From: Nautilus pompilius
Lineage: Eukaryota > Mollusca > Cephalopoda > Nautilida > Nautilidae
Assembly (NCBI GenBank): GCA_018389105.1
Contig: JACATO010000596.1
Location: 496,001-560,000, forward strand
Length of the DNA stretch: 64,000 nucleotides
Direction of reading: 5' to 3'
Part shown: positions 38,058 to 47,902 of the stretch, piece by piece
How positions within the stretch are numbered: position 1 is the first letter of the stretch
Layout of the letters: each line of letters begins with the position of its first letter
Position numbers and translations under genes: made by a program
Notes under the pieces: generated by a model
Database searches by the model: none
Seen by the model: the letters and a program-made list of their open reading frames with translations, nothing else
What the model was told of the DNA's origin: nothing

Positions 38058-41000
38058 TCGATAATAAGTATTTTGCATATGCTCGGTTTCTTAACAAAAT
38101 GACGGAATTTCATGGCGACGAGAGCTTAAGAACGAATCGAACAGATTCTAAATTCTGCCATACAAAAAAATCACAGAATTTTAAAGATTACATGAGAGAA
38201 ACACCAAAGAAGACATTAGCTTTTGGTAGCATAGCCGTAAACATCAATTACGGTTTGACAGGGTTTTATGCATAGAATCCACAAAACGAACAGAGACCGG
38301 TCTGTGCAAATATTGATCCAAGTCGACCGAATAATTTAAAACAGTTGATTCTACTAATTTCTAGGTTTTTAAAATCTCAATAGCTTCCTCTGTATCGTTC
38401 TATAGATTATCTTTTCCAGCCGACCAATTTAGGACTGGAATTTTACGATCTGTAAGATACTGCTTGATGATGGCTGCCGAATGTCTCGGATCGTTAAGTT
38501 AGAAAATCCATTTGAGAGAGAGGCAGTTTTTAGAATGTGGTTATAGTATATTGGTCAAAATATCGATGTAAACAAATCGATCTATTCTTCTCTGGATACG
38601 ATAATTTTTCGGGGGAGAAAGACTCCCTTATCGTAATGGACTCGACCCCTACCTTTGATCATCGGTTTGGTACACTTCGGACGGAATGCTTTACGGAACT
38701 TTCGCCCCGCACATAAATTTCCCCATCTAATCAAAGCCTCTGGAACCGACCAGAGATTCCTGGCCCAGATTTCCTAATGATCTTTGGCGAACCGAAGTTG
38801 GGCTCTTCGATTCTTCAAAGGTGGGGGGGGTGGGGTATTCTTCCTGCTAACTGGCCTTATCGATTCGAAACGGACAGCTCTCTCGGAAATCGCGGGCAGG
38901 TCCTTAAAATTCCTTCCCAATCCATTTCGGACAAACTGTTTGTTTGTTTTTTTTCCCGATCGGACCGAACATTGTCTCTCTCTTTTTTGGAGTTTTCCAC
39001 TCCTAAGGCGTCCGACGTAGCCACCCGCAGCTTCCAGGCCAGATCACGAGCCGTTTTACTGCACCCGGAACGTGAGAACTCCTCCTTGCCCCCGATCCGA
39101 GCACCTAACCACATTATATGTAGGATGATGAAAAGAGAATAGCTATACATTAGTTTACCGTAATCTATTGATTATCTGAACCCCCCCGCCAGAAATATGA
39201 GACCGACCGTTCTTTAACTTTCCTCACCAACAAATCCCGTCATAATGTAAGAAAAGCCAGGGTATGCAAACCGTTTTCTATCGATGATACTGAGGCTTAT
39301 AAGTCAGTCGGATGAACGAGAAATTGCCTTCCTAGAGATGTAATGGAAGACAGGGCTGGGATGTTTATTTTTCACATATTTTACTTGTCATGTTATTAAA
39401 ATACCAAAAAATTTTAGTTGAATGCAGTTATTTTAAAACTGTGTCTGGCTTTGCTAACTCGTCGTCGTCACTCGGAAATATGGGGCGGGGTAGACTATTA
39501 ACCGGGAGACCAGCTGATGAGATTTTTGATAGATTGCAATTAACAACTGATATTTATCAGTTTATTACTTTCGGTAACTTTATTTTTTTAAAAAAAAAGT
39601 TTCATTAACACGGCCTTTGTACCTGATTTGTTTAAATTAATGGTAGATACTAAACGTTTTGCACAGACAAATTATTAATATTGAAATAAATAAGTTAAAT
39701 TCATTTTGTTATGATTTTTCCGCCACCAGATTTGGATTTACTTTTATGTTATATATTTATTTACTTAAAATATAATGTAATTTCCAAAAAAAACGGAATA
39801 TGGCGGACCAAGTCCCGTAACTCCCTACGACACTCGATATGCTTCCGCATCGTCGCTCCAGATATTCCGAGACACTTTTGGGAGCGACTTCTCGACGGAA
39901 TCGGTAGCGAATGCGCTCCCCCTGGTGTCTCGTTGATGGTCAGTCATCCTTTGGTTTGTCCTCGACACTTGCATCGGACAGCTTATGTTCCTACCTTAAT
40001 ACAGTAATTTTAGGCGGTGTATCCTTGTTAACAAACCTGGCTTGAAAGTAAAGTTTTGTCTCCCACCATTGTCTTGCCAGGGTGGTGCCTTTCGTGATCT
40101 CCATGGCGACTACTCCCGTTCTTCAGTGGTGCGATTACTGGTGTCTGCCATCTTTCGTCGCTAATTTGATATAATAATAATAATAATATGGGTAACAGGA
40201 GTTTGCACGCTCCCTGTCTTTTTATTGAAAAGTCTCAAAGCAAAGCAGCTTACTATTCAGCCATCACCGGAAGAACCACCTGATAAGTTTCACACGGAGC
40301 CAATACCTGCAGTCCAGTGTGATTTATTAATAATAGCGGGGGGGTGTTTATTTTAGAATTGTCATTAAGCACCAGGGGGACGGACGTTTTTTGAATTCCT
40401 GACAAGGTTCGTCTAATTGGAATTTCAATAACGACATGCCGAATGTGAGTCTCGCCACGTCACGTGACGGATCTATTGTCGGCAGTCGGTCTTGAATGGC
40501 CCATAGACGATTTTTTGCTCCACACTGACGCGTTGCGGGAAGGCGAAGAGAAAGAGGGGAAACTGAATGAAACCCATTTAAATAATTCTAGTAATTTAAT
40601 TCTATTTCGACATTACTGCTTTTTATAATACTAAATAATCATACATCTTTGTTTTCTTATTTCATTTATAAAAATAAATTAACAAACAAAAGACGTGGTT
40701 TTATGGAGGGGCAGAATTGAAAAAAAAAGACAACTTTTGATATTAACCGTTTTCTTTTCGGTGTGCAGCAAGGTGGATGTTTTCGTGCCGCCCTATAACC
40801 TTTCGTAGACCCCTATTTCCGTTCCTTGTCTTTTGATGTCGGATGTGCGTGTGCCCGTGTTCTCAGACATTACTAAAGACATTTTAATATTACCATCTTT
40901 TACAAGAAGTAAATTTTTTTATAAAAATACTAGTTGACAAGGGATCCCTCTTTACAACTTATGACGTAGCTGTCCGGAAACATCGTTGGTTCTAGAGTAA

Positions 41001-41972
41001 AATTCAATTTAAAAAGGATCTCTTCCCCTTCTCTTTTGTTTAAAGCTATGGGTTAGCTGTAAGAAAACGCCGGCATAGCTGTTCTCTTTTGCCTACTTTC
41101 ACTTTAAATTTATCGTTTCTTTATTTCCCAGATAATCCTCAACTCCATGCATAAGTACCAGCCGCGGTTTCATGTGCTCTTCGTGAACCCCAAGGGAGAA
41201 GAATGCTCGGCGACAGAAAACTTCAAGACATTTATCTTCACAGAAACGAAGTTCATGGCCGTGACGGCCTACCAAAACCACCGGGTAAGAAGGAGATCTC
41301 GCTAAAGTGGCGTCGTACCTCCCTCCCTCCCTCCTTCCGTCGGGCGTGTGGAATATCCACGGGCTGGGATTCGTCGAATTTAACCGGCTATATCGACAGA
41401 CAGACACGTGCAAGAACGGTAAACGATTGTGTGTGTGTGTGTGTGTGTCTTGAGCGAGTGAAAATCGATTACGTCATAACACGACGTGGATAGTCGACAG
41501 CAGGCCAGCGGCAGGGAAGTAATCGCCTCTGTGCCGCGACGGGAAAGCGAATAAGTCTGATTTCGGTGGTGGGAGAGAGGAGGGAGACACCGCACTTCAT
41601 GGTTACTGTTGGGGGCTGCTGCCTGCGTCATCAGTGACAAAAAAGGGAGAAAACAGACCCCCGTCTAGCGCAGACCACCTCGCACACCGTGCACCAGGCG
41701 AACCGTCCTCTGGCTCGGTCCGTCTCCAAACGGTCACCAAGTGAACCAGCGAAGAACGGATCAAATGAAATGAACACCAGCGACTTGTCTGAAAACACTC
41801 AGCGGTCTCGCTAATTAGATAAGCGTGCCGCAAGAATAGCTGGTCTGCCATCCGAGTTCGCCCATAAACTCCGCCCCAGACAACAACAGCACCACCGCGT
41901 CCGTGTCTGCACACACACGAAACTCTTTAAAAATTACGCGAGTTTTTCCGGACATAGAAATTCTTAGACAAC

Positions 41973-42014
<42 letters not shown>

Positions 42015-42240
42015 GTAAAATATATTTTATTTATGCGCACCTGACGTGTAGATCTTGTTTGTTAAAACAAAACAATCAACAGCTACTGCTATTTTGTTTT
42101 TTTTTAATAATTATGTATCTATTCGTTTATCTAAAAAGGCAGAAACTGAAAACATCTCTCTCTCTCTCTCTCTCTCCATCTCTCTCCATCTCTCTCTTCT
42201 CTCTCTCTCTCTCTCCATCTCTCTCTCTCTCTCTCTCCAT

Positions 42241-42309
<69 letters not shown>

Positions 42310-45300
42310 GGCGTCATATCTCTTCACAAAAGCGTTGTTCAAAATGTCGTCGTTATTCTGACGAAGCAGGCTACATGGCTAGGTGTGCTTTCACTTGCAG
42401 TTTTCATAAAGAATAAAAAATGAAGAAAGTCGCGTCTGTCTACCCGTAGCGCTACTTTACTGTTCACTTATATTTTTGCCAGATAACGCAGCTGAAAATA
42501 GCGAGCAATCCGTTTGCTAAGGGATTTCGAGACTGTGACACGAACGACTGGTAAGTACTTTTCTCTTTACCCCCCTCCCCAAGACTTCCGTTGCGCGTCA
42601 AAATAAATATGAAGAGGTTCCTCCCACCGCAAAAATGTTTCTTTTCTCAATCGTAAAAAAGTGGCGTAAACAAAATCTGTTAAATAAGTTAAAAATAAAT
42701 TGAAAGTATTAGGGACGTTCAAGTGAAATCTGTCTGAAGTAACAATGAACGTCTCCAGTATTTAATTTCTGTTTTATTTGTGTGTGCAAATCGTTTATGA
42801 TTCATAGAAATGTATCGCTTATTGATGATCATTGGTCTTTTCCGAGAATTATACTGAAAACAGCTTAAGTAATGACAGCAGTAGATTTAAAGAAAAGTGA
42901 TGCCACAGAAAACTGCAGCGTCAGATGTCGGAAACGTTATTCATAATGATAGTAGTCTAGGGGCCATGTAATCCAATTTTTCTCTTTACAAAAAAACATG
43001 CGAACGGAACTTTAATCTGCGCTAAATGCAGACTACTATAGTGAGATATTAAATTCGTGTTAACTAATAAAACGCACTAGTGAAATAGGGGACAGGTCTT
43101 CCACCTATTTTTGAATAAATAGTGATCTGTTCTGACGTAAAGAGGCCCCGGTCGTAATTTGTGTTAGACATTGGAATGTTGCAAATATATGCGTAGTGCA
43201 ATTATTGCCTCTTATTACTCAAAATCATTGCTATTATGTTGTTTGTGTAATCGGGTGCGCCCTATTTCTTTGTTTATTGGCGTGAAGTTCAAATTTTGCT
43301 TTTCAGTGCTTGATTGCTAAACAAAAAATGATTTGGCGCGAGATCGCGCGCCAGTGTATATCATAACGAGACTGAAATCAAAGGGCGGAAACTCTGTCAA
43401 AACACCGTATTACTTTCCGTTTTTACGTGAGGTACAAACGCACTTTAAGCACGAAAGCAATCCCCAACACGAAACGTTGTTTGTTTTATCCACCTCTGTA
43501 GATATGAGAAATGTTTACAGTGATCTGACAAGCTCCAGTGGGTCGATCTTAGTCTGTCAGAGCCATCTTGGCCGGCAGATGTACGAGCGATTCCGAGCAC
43601 TCATCTATTTTACGTGGCCGGAGGATCGGCTGTTTGTTTAGCTAAGCCGGCTAACATATGGAGATCTCGCTAGCGTGTCATCGATACCGCTGGCTAGTCC
43701 GCTGCTCACGCGAGCCCCCCCACCCACTCTCTCTTTCCCTGTTTGTTTTCTCTCGCCACGGTCTCCGACCGTCGCAGGATCCTTCCTCACGGTCCAGCAA
43801 GACTCTCACAAAAACCCCGGCGCGGTCGTGGGTTCTCGGTGATCCGTGACGAAGCAGTCACGTGAACTTTGCGCCGTGTTTGTTTACGGTTGAAATCGAT
43901 CACGTTATCGTGTCGTCATGCTGCCGTTGACACAGATTTCACCACGTGTAGGATTCTATTTACTTTTTTAAGAGATCGGAATGAATCCTTAAAGCGACCG
44001 TAATGTTGTTCTTGCGGTTTTATTTAATGAGCCGGCTACTTTATTCATTTGTTGTTGTTTTGCTGAAATCTTGACGTAAAGGAAGTAAAAAATAACCATA
44101 ATAACATGGACAATATTTACTAATGTGTGCCGTAACACTACCAAAACATTTGCACCTGCTTTTTCCTCATTAGGGCACTCATCATACCCCGATCCTTTGT
44201 TTTTCCCCGCATCGTGGACCCAGCCTTGATTTTATTTAACTCTTTCTTCTTTCTCCAGCGTCGTAGAAGTTTTAAATCACATCACACCGTGCAGATCTCG
44301 AAACCATCACAGGCCAAGTTCTTTGAAAATGTTGGAAGAGGAAAAAGGTAAATAACTGCATGAGGTTGAAAACACTTGGGAAATGAAAATGAATCAAAGC
44401 GATTACTAAGAAAACTTCTGTAATCAAGGACGACTCTTGAGACCTCTTTTGGCCTTTGACTGTTCTGAAGGTTTTTTTTGGGGGGGTTGTTTAACAGTTG
44501 CTCGCTCATCAATGATACAGCGAAAAGGATCAACCGAGGGGGTAATGGCATTCTGATGATAAATCCTGGTTGGTTTTAATCAGGGCCACTCCATTAGACT
44601 ACAAACCCCACCTACCTCTTTGTCCGACCCCTTTCTGTTCCCCACCCCCGCAGTGCGCTCTCTTTTCCCTCCCCATGCCATTAAAAACCAGCACGGGATT
44701 TACCTACAGCGAGGACATCCCACAAATCTTGATCCCCGGGGTCGGAGGTCAAATAATTAGGCTACCACTGGACTCTTCTCACCTTTATCACGAATGGCTC
44801 ATTTAGACTTGGCTGGGAGATTTCGAGCAGAATGTGGAGGAAGACTTGGCTTATCTGGTCTCTGGGGAGGTCTGGTGTGTGTGTGTGTGTGTGTGTGTGG
44901 GTATGCCGGGAGTTTTTATGCCACATCCCTAGCGGAAGAGCTGGAATAGATAGAGAGAAAGAAAAGACATAGAAATGTCTTGGCCGGGAAGAAAAGAACC
45001 GATCCTTAAGCAGTAAAAGATTTTTTACGATTATCATAAATTAAATTAGATAAAGGACGAGAAATTGGAGGTTCTCGTAACCTAACATTCTCCGCCTTGT
45101 GATACCAAACTCCCAGGTTTTATTATGCTTTAAGGAGACCACCCAAAAGAATGTCGGGAAAGAAATACCGAGTTTACTATATACCGAAGCGTTCCAAACA
45201 CACGACTTTTCTTGTAAAGAGAGTCACGTTTTCATATCATTATAGCGGCAGCTCCACCATTTCGGCGCAAAGTCTCAGCTTAACTCGTGACGACCACTGA

Positions 45301-46523
45301 TTTTTTCTTTCGTTTACTAACTGGCAAGGGAGTATAGTAGTAGTAGTAGTAGTAGTAGTAGTGCCGCGGTCATCCGCTAGGAAGCGTTGCCTGTCCTGCG
45401 CCACGAGGGTCTCGGCGGAGAAGTCCGTAACTAGAATTTTAAATTTTTAGATGAGAGAAGAAACCCATGCAAAAGGGTTGGGCCGCACCTGGCCGCCCCC
45501 CCCCCTCGATCAGAATTCGAACTCGGGCCCTTAGTCTTAAAGTTCAGCAGCGCACTGACTGCCGGACTACTAATTTAAGCCAGATAATCTCCATTAAGGC
45601 GACGACTACTTCGGTAATAAGTCGGAGTTAGTGATAATTACGGTGAAGACCGAGATTAAGTTTAAGCTAAAAATATGGTTTGAGATTAAACCCGATGTTG
45701 GTATTAATGTTAGAATTAAAATTACGACGCGTTGTTGCGATAACGACCCTGCTACGGTCAATTTTCTCCGTTCAGAAGGGCCACATGCATAACTTGAAAA
45801 TGTTTTTTTTTTGTCAGTTGGTCTTTTCCTTTTAAAGATCTCCGACATAACTGGACTGCCCTCTAAAAGAGGCTACAACTATCACCGACTCTTGTTTTCC
45901 CTGTGCTGCCCAAAAGACGCGCAGTCGAGATATTTCCAGAGGCCAGGGAAATCCATGCGCCGTATTGTCGTCCGTAAATGTGCATGCATTAATTTGCCCT
46001 TTTTTTTGGAAAGGGGTACAGACAGACAGCTACCGCACGCAGATCAATGTCCAGGATGCCTGTCAAAATTTGGTCGGGCACCTAACCAGAATCAAGGGAT
46101 CCTTGACTAACTGACTAACTACCACGTTCTTCAGGAATCTGTTGCAATATACCATGCGTCCACAGCCACTACAGCTTGAATATTCTTCTTTTCTTCCTTT
46201 TAGCTTTTCATATTATTATTATTATTATTTTTATTTTTTCAGGTTATGTGGACAGAGACAGCAATTCTCAGGTATCTCGCGTGATCAGTCCAAACATGTC
46301 CGGCGGACTCCAAATCCAGTTGTCTCACGCGGAACCTCCAAGACCTTCCCAGGTCTACACAGACTGCTACAGCTACTCCCCCTATAGTCCGAATTACATG
46401 ACCACGGCAAAAATTCGGCCGAACCCCTACACGGGAGAGATGGAATATTCGGCTTATCACCCTCGGGTGAAAGGACTTTACTCTAGGGCAAATGCGTTTG
46501 GATATAACTTCGACAACCGATGA
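35056..46523 (+). CDS. Tbx1: Tbx1/10-class T-box transcription factor gene, 5'-partial, five exons
   Basis: Spliced join of 35056-35329, 41132-41284, 42483-42550, 44259-44347 and 46243-46523. It gives one open frame of about 287 residues ending in TGA. T-box proteins bind T-half-site DNA in the nucleus; the Tbx1/10 class patterns pharyngeal and mesodermal tissue in chordates, and the fly orthologue is org-1. Seen in the sequence: the T-box blocks MFPTFQV, FVPx[70 protein letters not shown] and [21 protein letters not shown] and [19 protein letters not shown] separate it from Tbx2/3, Tbx4/5, Tbx15/18/22 and Tbx20. The exon for the first T-box block and the N-terminus are missing from the window. 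A split into Tbx1 and Tbx10 occurred in vertebrates, so for an invertebrate the name Tbx1/10 is more accurate. Confidence 0.93.
38011..38056. repeat. (GT)n microsatellite
   Basis: About 46 bp of uninterrupted GT. Confidence 0.95.
38361..38821 (-). pseudogene. Decayed Tc1-type transposase
   Basis: Read on the - strand in order: [14 protein letters not shown] (compare LTKRHRxARLxFAKKH of Tc1 proteins), then [19 protein letters not shown] (compare the GERxxPKCxxPTVKHGG block), then, after a frameshift, [19 protein letters not shown] followed by [13 protein letters not shown] (compare QDNDPKH...VLxWPAQSPDLNPIE). At least four in-frame stops and one frameshift are present. The DNA-binding domain may extend toward 39120 but is not clear. 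The Asp in NDPRH is kept; the first catalytic Asp is not seen and the last acidic residue is doubtful. Non-functional relic inside intron A-B, antisense to the host gene. Confidence 0.75.
41132..41284 (+). CDS. Tbx1: Tbx1/10 coding exon B (T-box middle)
   Basis: The acceptor is TTTCCCAG ending at 41131 and the donor is GTAAGA from 41285. It has 51 codons in phase 0 on both sides. It encodes [14 protein letters not shown], a variable loop with [14 protein letters not shown], then [20 protein letters not shown]. The loop differs from vertebrate Tbx1 (where I recall a longer Lys/Asp/Glu-rich loop) but ENFKTF and AVTAYQNHR are class-typical. Skipping this exon would keep the frame but remove the centre of the DNA-binding fold. 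Confidence 0.94.
41850..41914 (-). pseudogene. Possible Tc1/mariner transposase fragment
   Basis: The - strand reads [20 protein letters not shown], close to the GGGSVMVWGGISxxGRT block of Tc1/Tcb-type transposases. Only about 20 residues match, and the rest of the frame (to 41603) shows no convincing continuation, so chance is possible. Confidence 0.3.
41975..42014. repeat. (ATT)n microsatellite
   Basis: About 40 bp, perfect. Confidence 0.95.
42154..42307. repeat. (CT)n-rich microsatellite
   Basis: About 154 bp of CT with regular CCAT, TTCT and CCT interruptions, ending near CTGGCGTCATATC, which recalls the GACGTCAT of the 8.5-kb satellite. Confidence 0.9.
42483..42550 (+). CDS. Tbx1: Tbx1/10 coding exon C (T-box C-terminal helix)
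   Basis: The acceptor is TTTTGCCAG ending at 42482 and the donor is GTAAGT from 42551. It has 22 codons plus two bases (TG), phase 2. It encodes [19 protein letters not shown] followed by TND. This is the C-terminal 3-10 helix that sits in the DNA minor groove in T-box structures, and it matches Tbx1/10 almost residue for residue. Unspliced, the codon across the donor reads TGG followed at once by TAA. Spliced, it becomes TGC (Cys). Confidence 0.94.
42551..44258 (+). other. Tbx1/10 intron C-D
   Basis: 1.7 kb, GTAAGT...CCAG. It contains an imperfect palindrome, TGGCGCG..CGCGCCA, at 43334-43353. No other feature recognised; an open frame from 43333 starts at TTG and has no known domain. Confidence 0.85.
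44259..44347 (+). CDS. Tbx1: Tbx1/10 coding exon D (linker after T-box)
   Basis: The acceptor is TTCTCCAG ending at 44258 and the donor is GTAAAT from 44348. The first base completes TG|C. Then 29 codons follow ([29 protein letters not shown]) and one base of the next Gly codon. Both flanking phases agree only in this frame, which carries the reading into exon [10 protein letters not shown] resembles the RNHRP that follows the T-box in vertebrate Tbx1, supporting the frame. The exon sits 1.7 kb after exon C. A basic run (CRSRNHHR) could be part of a nuclear localisation signal; that is inference. Confidence 0.85.
44348..46242 (+). other. Tbx1/10 intron D-E
   Basis: 1.9 kb, GTAAAT...TTCAG. 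Contains (GT)n at 44875-44899 and a SINE at 45333-45575. An extra acceptor-like site with CTAAC branch motifs lies at 46108-46135 (TTCTTCAG). An open frame at 45811-46110 has no similarity that I recognise and is not needed for the join. Confidence 0.8.
45333..45575 (-). mobile_element. tRNA-derived SINE with (CTA)n tail
   Basis: On the - strand the head begins TAGTCCGGCAGTCAGTGCGC (degenerate A box at 45548-45564), then CTGAACTTTAAGACTAAGGG (anticodon-arm-like, lysine type), then the B box GAGTTCGAATTCT (45512-45524). An unrelated body of about 150 bp follows, and a (CTA)n tail runs at 45333-45361. This order (tRNA head, body, short-repeat tail) is the standard SINE layout. No target-site duplication was identified. 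It lies antisense in the last Tbx1/10 intron. Confidence 0.65.
46243..46523 (+). CDS. Tbx1: Tbx1/10 terminal coding exon E (Tyr-rich C-terminal tail and stop)
   Basis: The acceptor is a long T-rich tract with TTTTTTCAG ending at 46242. Two bases complete the split Gly codon; then 92 codons and TGA at 46521-46523. The protein reads [15 protein letters not shown]..., then a tail rich in Tyr, Pro and Ser, with [20 protein letters not shown] and [16 protein letters not shown], ending ...AFGYNFDNR. Only about 93 residues here and 30 in exon D follow the T-box, shorter than the alanine/histidine-rich tail of human TBX1. The frame and the phase match with exon D are clear; alternative 3' exons cannot be excluded. 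Confidence 0.87.
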
Positions 46524-46806
46524 CGTGGAGGAGTGAGTACGGCCGGGAATCGAAAACAGAGCGGTAACCTTTAGTCGATGACTCTGAGCGCAGTATTCAT
46601 GACATTGAAAACTACCATCTCCACATACCTCCCTGGTGGATGTCGGCCATCGGACACGGAAAGTGAGAAGTGATGACGTCAAGCAGACTACTGCGCTCTT
46701 TTGAAATCATTCTTTTTCTAAAGATAACTTTTAAATGTAACTTTTAAAAAAATATATATTTAAGAACATCTCCTTTTCTTTTTTTTTTAAAAGCTACTTT
46801 GTGCCA

Positions 46807-46842
<36 letters not shown>

Positions 46843-47500
46843 TCGACAAGGAGGTTCTTATATATCCGGAGAAAACGGGAAAAGGAGATTTTTTTCTTAA
46901 AAAAAAAGAGTTCTGTAAAATAATACACTCTAAAGCGTATAAAGGAAGTATTTTACGTTTGTAAACCCAAGAATGATCTTAAGATCTTTAAACAATATAA
47001 ACTAAAAAGAAATTTCAGAGTCACGCACGATTTAACAGTTTAAAGTAAGACGCACGCGATCCGAGGTTTTTTTCTAAATTGATCGTTTTGAGGGGGTCTC
47101 AAGACGCAGCGAGTAAAAGTCGAGAGCTCTGGGCGGATATAACAACAACATCAAAGTAGAGGGGGGAAAAATCGTAGCCATGGCCGCTGTCGGAGAACCG
47201 AGCGGAAGTCGGAGAACCGAGCGGAAGCACCGCGGCATGTAGTCGTGATTTGCTCAGACGCCGTCACGTGTGAGAGTGGCGGATATGTTAAGGCTGATCT
47301 ACTGGCTACTCGCAGCGGCGGCCCCGTCGGAACAGGTCAACCAGCTTTGACGGGATGTCGAGATGTTGGGAGGAGTTCTCTGGGAGCCGTTAACAATAAC
47401 GATTTGTCTTTCCATTATTAATTTTACAGTGATATCGTTTGCGGCGATGAGATTAGTTTATATTAAACGTTTTGGCGTTCATTAACCTTTTAAAGTGGAA
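46524..47500 (+). other. Tbx1/10 3' UTR (proximal) and flank
   Basis: Follows the stop codon directly. Contains (GT)n at 46811-46839 and a 19-bp direct repeat (47189-47207, 47208-47226; GTCGGAGAACCGAGCGGAA). Transcript end not determined. Confidence 0.5.
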
Positions 47501-47504
47501 TAGA

Positions 47505-47736
47505 AGAGAGATAGAGAGAGAGAGAGAAAGCGAGAGACAGGGAGAACAGATCGCTCGAGAGCAATAGTGAAGAGCGTCTCAGAGAGAGATCTGAGATAGA
47601 GAGAGAGCGAGCGCTCTCGCGATCTCGAGAGAAAGAGAGAAAGCTAGATCTCTAGATCTCGATCTCCAGCGAGAGGAATCTCGCTCGTAGAGAGCTCTCG
47701 ATCTTCTCCATCTCTCTCTCTCTCTCCATCTCTCCA

Positions 47737-47789
<53 letters not shown>

Positions 47790-47810
47790 TTCTCTCTCTC
47801 CATCTCTCCA

Positions 47811-47895
<85 letters not shown>

Positions 47896-47902
47896 TCTCT
47901 CG
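47505..47902. repeat. GA/CT foldback: GA-rich left, CT-rich right
   Basis: 47505-47640 is GA-rich, and 47690-47900 is (CT)n with CCAT and TTCT interruptions, so the two halves are largely complementary. Between them is a jumble of short palindromes (GATCTCTAGATC, CTCGAG, AGCGAGCGCTCT). The texture differs from the other clean microsatellites in the window. Confidence 0.75.

Larger units (their letters stand above)
35330..41131 (+). other. Tbx1/10 intron A-B
   Basis: 5.8 kb, GTGAGT...CAG. Contains (GA)n at 35866-35892 and 36023-36051, (GT)n at 38011-38056, and the Tc1 relic at 38361-38821. A chance frame at 39711-40007 shows no known domain. No further exon is needed, because exons A and B join in frame at a class-typical site. 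Confidence 0.85.
41285..42482 (+). other. Tbx1/10 intron B-C
   Basis: 1.2 kb, GTAAGA...CCAG. Holds (GT)n at 41430-41448, (ATT)n at 41975-42014, a CT-rich tract at 42154-42307, and a possible antisense transposase fragment at 41850-41914. Confidence 0.85.

Noticed and set aside
39711..40007. 98-codon frame in intron A-B
   Set aside because: No domain and no splice support; begins in AT-rich intronic sequence.
42055..42423. Long Ser/Leu open frames over 42.1-42.4 kb and the matching Arg/Glu frames on the - strand
   Set aside because: Direct translations of the CT microsatellite inside intron B-C.
44259..44347. Alternative frame of exon D ([12 protein letters not shown]...)
   Set aside because: The phase of the exon C donor and of exon E fit only the frame giving CVVEVLNH...EEEKG.
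45811..46110. Open frame in intron D-E as an extra exon
   Set aside because: No good splice pair that keeps frame, no similarity, and exons D and E join cleanly without it.
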